From Hydrogenophaga sp. (GTDB taxonomy: Bacteria > Pseudomonadota > Gammaproteobacteria > Burkholderiales > Burkholderiaceae_C): DNA of 8,158 nt. The notes under the pieces were generated by a model. That model worked only from the letters and a program-made list of their open reading frames with translations, did no database searches and had not been told where the DNA came from. The stretch lies in NCBI GenBank assembly GCA_025458415.1, contig JALOSN010000261.1:1-8158 (forward strand), written 5' to 3'. Made by a program: the position numbers and the translations under genes. Shown here piece by piece: positions 7,304 through 8,158 of this stretch (position 1 is the first letter of the stretch; every line of letters starts with the position of its first letter).

Positions 7304-8158
7304 TCAGGCTGCGGATGCCGCTTCGGTCCGGGCGGTCTTCCGGTGTTCGATCGCCGCCCTGACGAAGGCGTTGAACAACGGGTGACCGGCCCAGGGGGTG
7401 GATTTGAACTCGGGGTGGAACTGCACGCCGATGTACCAGGGGTGCACGCTCTGCGGCAGCTCCACGATCTCCGTCAGCTGCTCGCGCTGTGTCAGGGCGG
7501 AAATCACCAGGCCGGCCTCGCGCAGCCGGCCCAGGTAGTTGACGTTGGCTTCGTAGCGGTGACGGTGACGCTCGGTGACCACGTCGCCGTAGATGCTGTG
7601 CGCCAGGGTGCCAGGCTGTACGTCGGAGCTCTGGGCGCCCAGGCGCATGGTGCCGCCCAGGTCGGAACTGGCGTCGCGCTTCTGGATGCTCCCGTCGGCG
7701 TCCTTCCACTCGGTGATCAGGGCGATGACCGGATGTGGCGTGACCGGATCGAACTCGGTGCTGTTGGCATGGTCCAGCTTGGCCACATGGCGGGCGTACT
7801 CGATGGTGGCCACCTGCATGCCCAGGCAGATGCCCAGGTAGGGTACCTTGTTCTCACGGGCAAAGCGGGCCGTGGCAATCTTGCCTTCGACGCCGCGCTG
7901 GCCGAAGCCCCCGGGCACCAGGATGGCGTCGTAACGGGCCAGCTTTTCAGCGGCGTCGGCGCCCTCGATGGTTTCGGAATCGACATGGTCGATCTGGACA
8001 CGAACGTGGTTGCGCATGCCGGCATGGCGCAGGGCTTCGTTGACCGACTTGTAGCTGTCGGACAGGTCGACGTATTTGCCGACCATCGCGATACGGACCT
8101 CGCCTTGCGGATGCTCGGTCTCGTAGACCAGGCTGTCCCAGCGCTTGAGGCTGGTGGG
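7304..8158 (-). CDS. pyrG: CTP synthase, C-terminal half (5' end cut by window edge)
   Basis: Amidates UTP to CTP using ATP and glutamine, the last step of pyrimidine nucleotide synthesis, in the cytoplasm. The window holds the last 284 residues; the full protein is normally about 545, so nearly all of the N-terminal amidoligase domain lies beyond the right edge. The fragment starts at PTSLKRWDSL and continues through the linker HPQGEVRIAMVGKYVDL. The class I glutamine amidotransferase domain follows. The oxyanion region PGGFGQRG and the nucleophile in GICLGMQ (Cys codon 7828-7826) are present, as is ERHRHRYE. The His-Glu pair appears in VQFHPEF (fragment residues 248 and 250). The stop is 11 bases before kdsA. 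It is probably the first known member of the pyrG-kdsA-DUF1330-eno-ftsB-kinase operon; its promoter is outside the window. The final residues after HRKTARTE are Ala-rich and not conserved. Confidence 0.98.
   Translation of the reverse strand, partial: PTSLKRWDSLVYETEHPQGEVRIAMVGKYVDLSDSYKSVNEALRHAGMRNHVRVQIDHVDSETIEGADAAEKLARYDAILVPGGFGQRGVEGKIATARFARENKVPYLGICLGMQVATIEYARHVAKLDHANSTEFDPVTPHPVIALITEWKDADGSIQKRDASSDLGGTMRLGAQSSDVQPGTLAHSIYGDVVTERHRHRYEANVNYLGRLREAGLVISALTQREQLTEIVELPQSVHPWYIGVQFHPEFKSTPWAGHPLFNAFVRAAIEHRKTARTEAASAA

Noticed and set aside
7293..7709. Longer N-terminus for KdsA, starting at 7709
   Set aside because: The extension overlaps the conserved pyrG 3' end in another frame. 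The ATG at 7292 gives the exact family length of 284 residues.

Overview
This GC-rich window is almost wholly coding. It looks like chromosomal housekeeping DNA from a betaproteobacterium of the order Burkholderiales, probably near the Comamonadaceae. The taxonomic call is inferred from remembered family resemblance: a KdsA with an N-terminal MKLCGYDVGL, an Hsp33 beginning SELHKFVFEG, and the gene order pyrG-kdsA-eno-ftsB. No search was run. I see no insertion sequence, phage gene, CRISPR array, tRNA or rRNA, and no gap between genes exceeds about 60 bases.

Left block (1-2243, minus strand): a ferritin-like DUF455 protein, then the DEAD-box helicase DbpA, whose last residues run off the left edge. 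The two genes overlap by the four bases ATGA. A 61-base divergent spacer (2244-2304) separates this pair from the plus-strand block.

Centre block (2305-3807, plus strand): a gamma-class carbonic anhydrase family protein, then the redox-switched chaperone Hsp33 (hslO, TTG start). hslO ends tail to tail with the next block, overlapping it by 7 bases.

Right block (3801-8158, minus strand, read right to left): pyrG (C-terminal half only), kdsA, a DUF1330 small protein, eno, ftsB and a NadR-like P-loop kinase with a Cys-rich tail. Gaps are 11, 8, 46, 18 and 12 bases, so this is probably one operon. Its metabolic logic is clear: enolase makes phosphoenolpyruvate, KdsA condenses it into Kdo-8-phosphate for lipopolysaccharide, and PyrG makes the CTP later used to activate Kdo. 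FtsB links the operon to cell division.

I found no convincing new multi-gene system. The best leads are the translationally coupled DUF455-DbpA pair, the Cys-tailed NadR-like kinase after ftsB, and the DUF1330 protein between kdsA and eno. KdsA also carries the full ligand set of the metal-dependent class.
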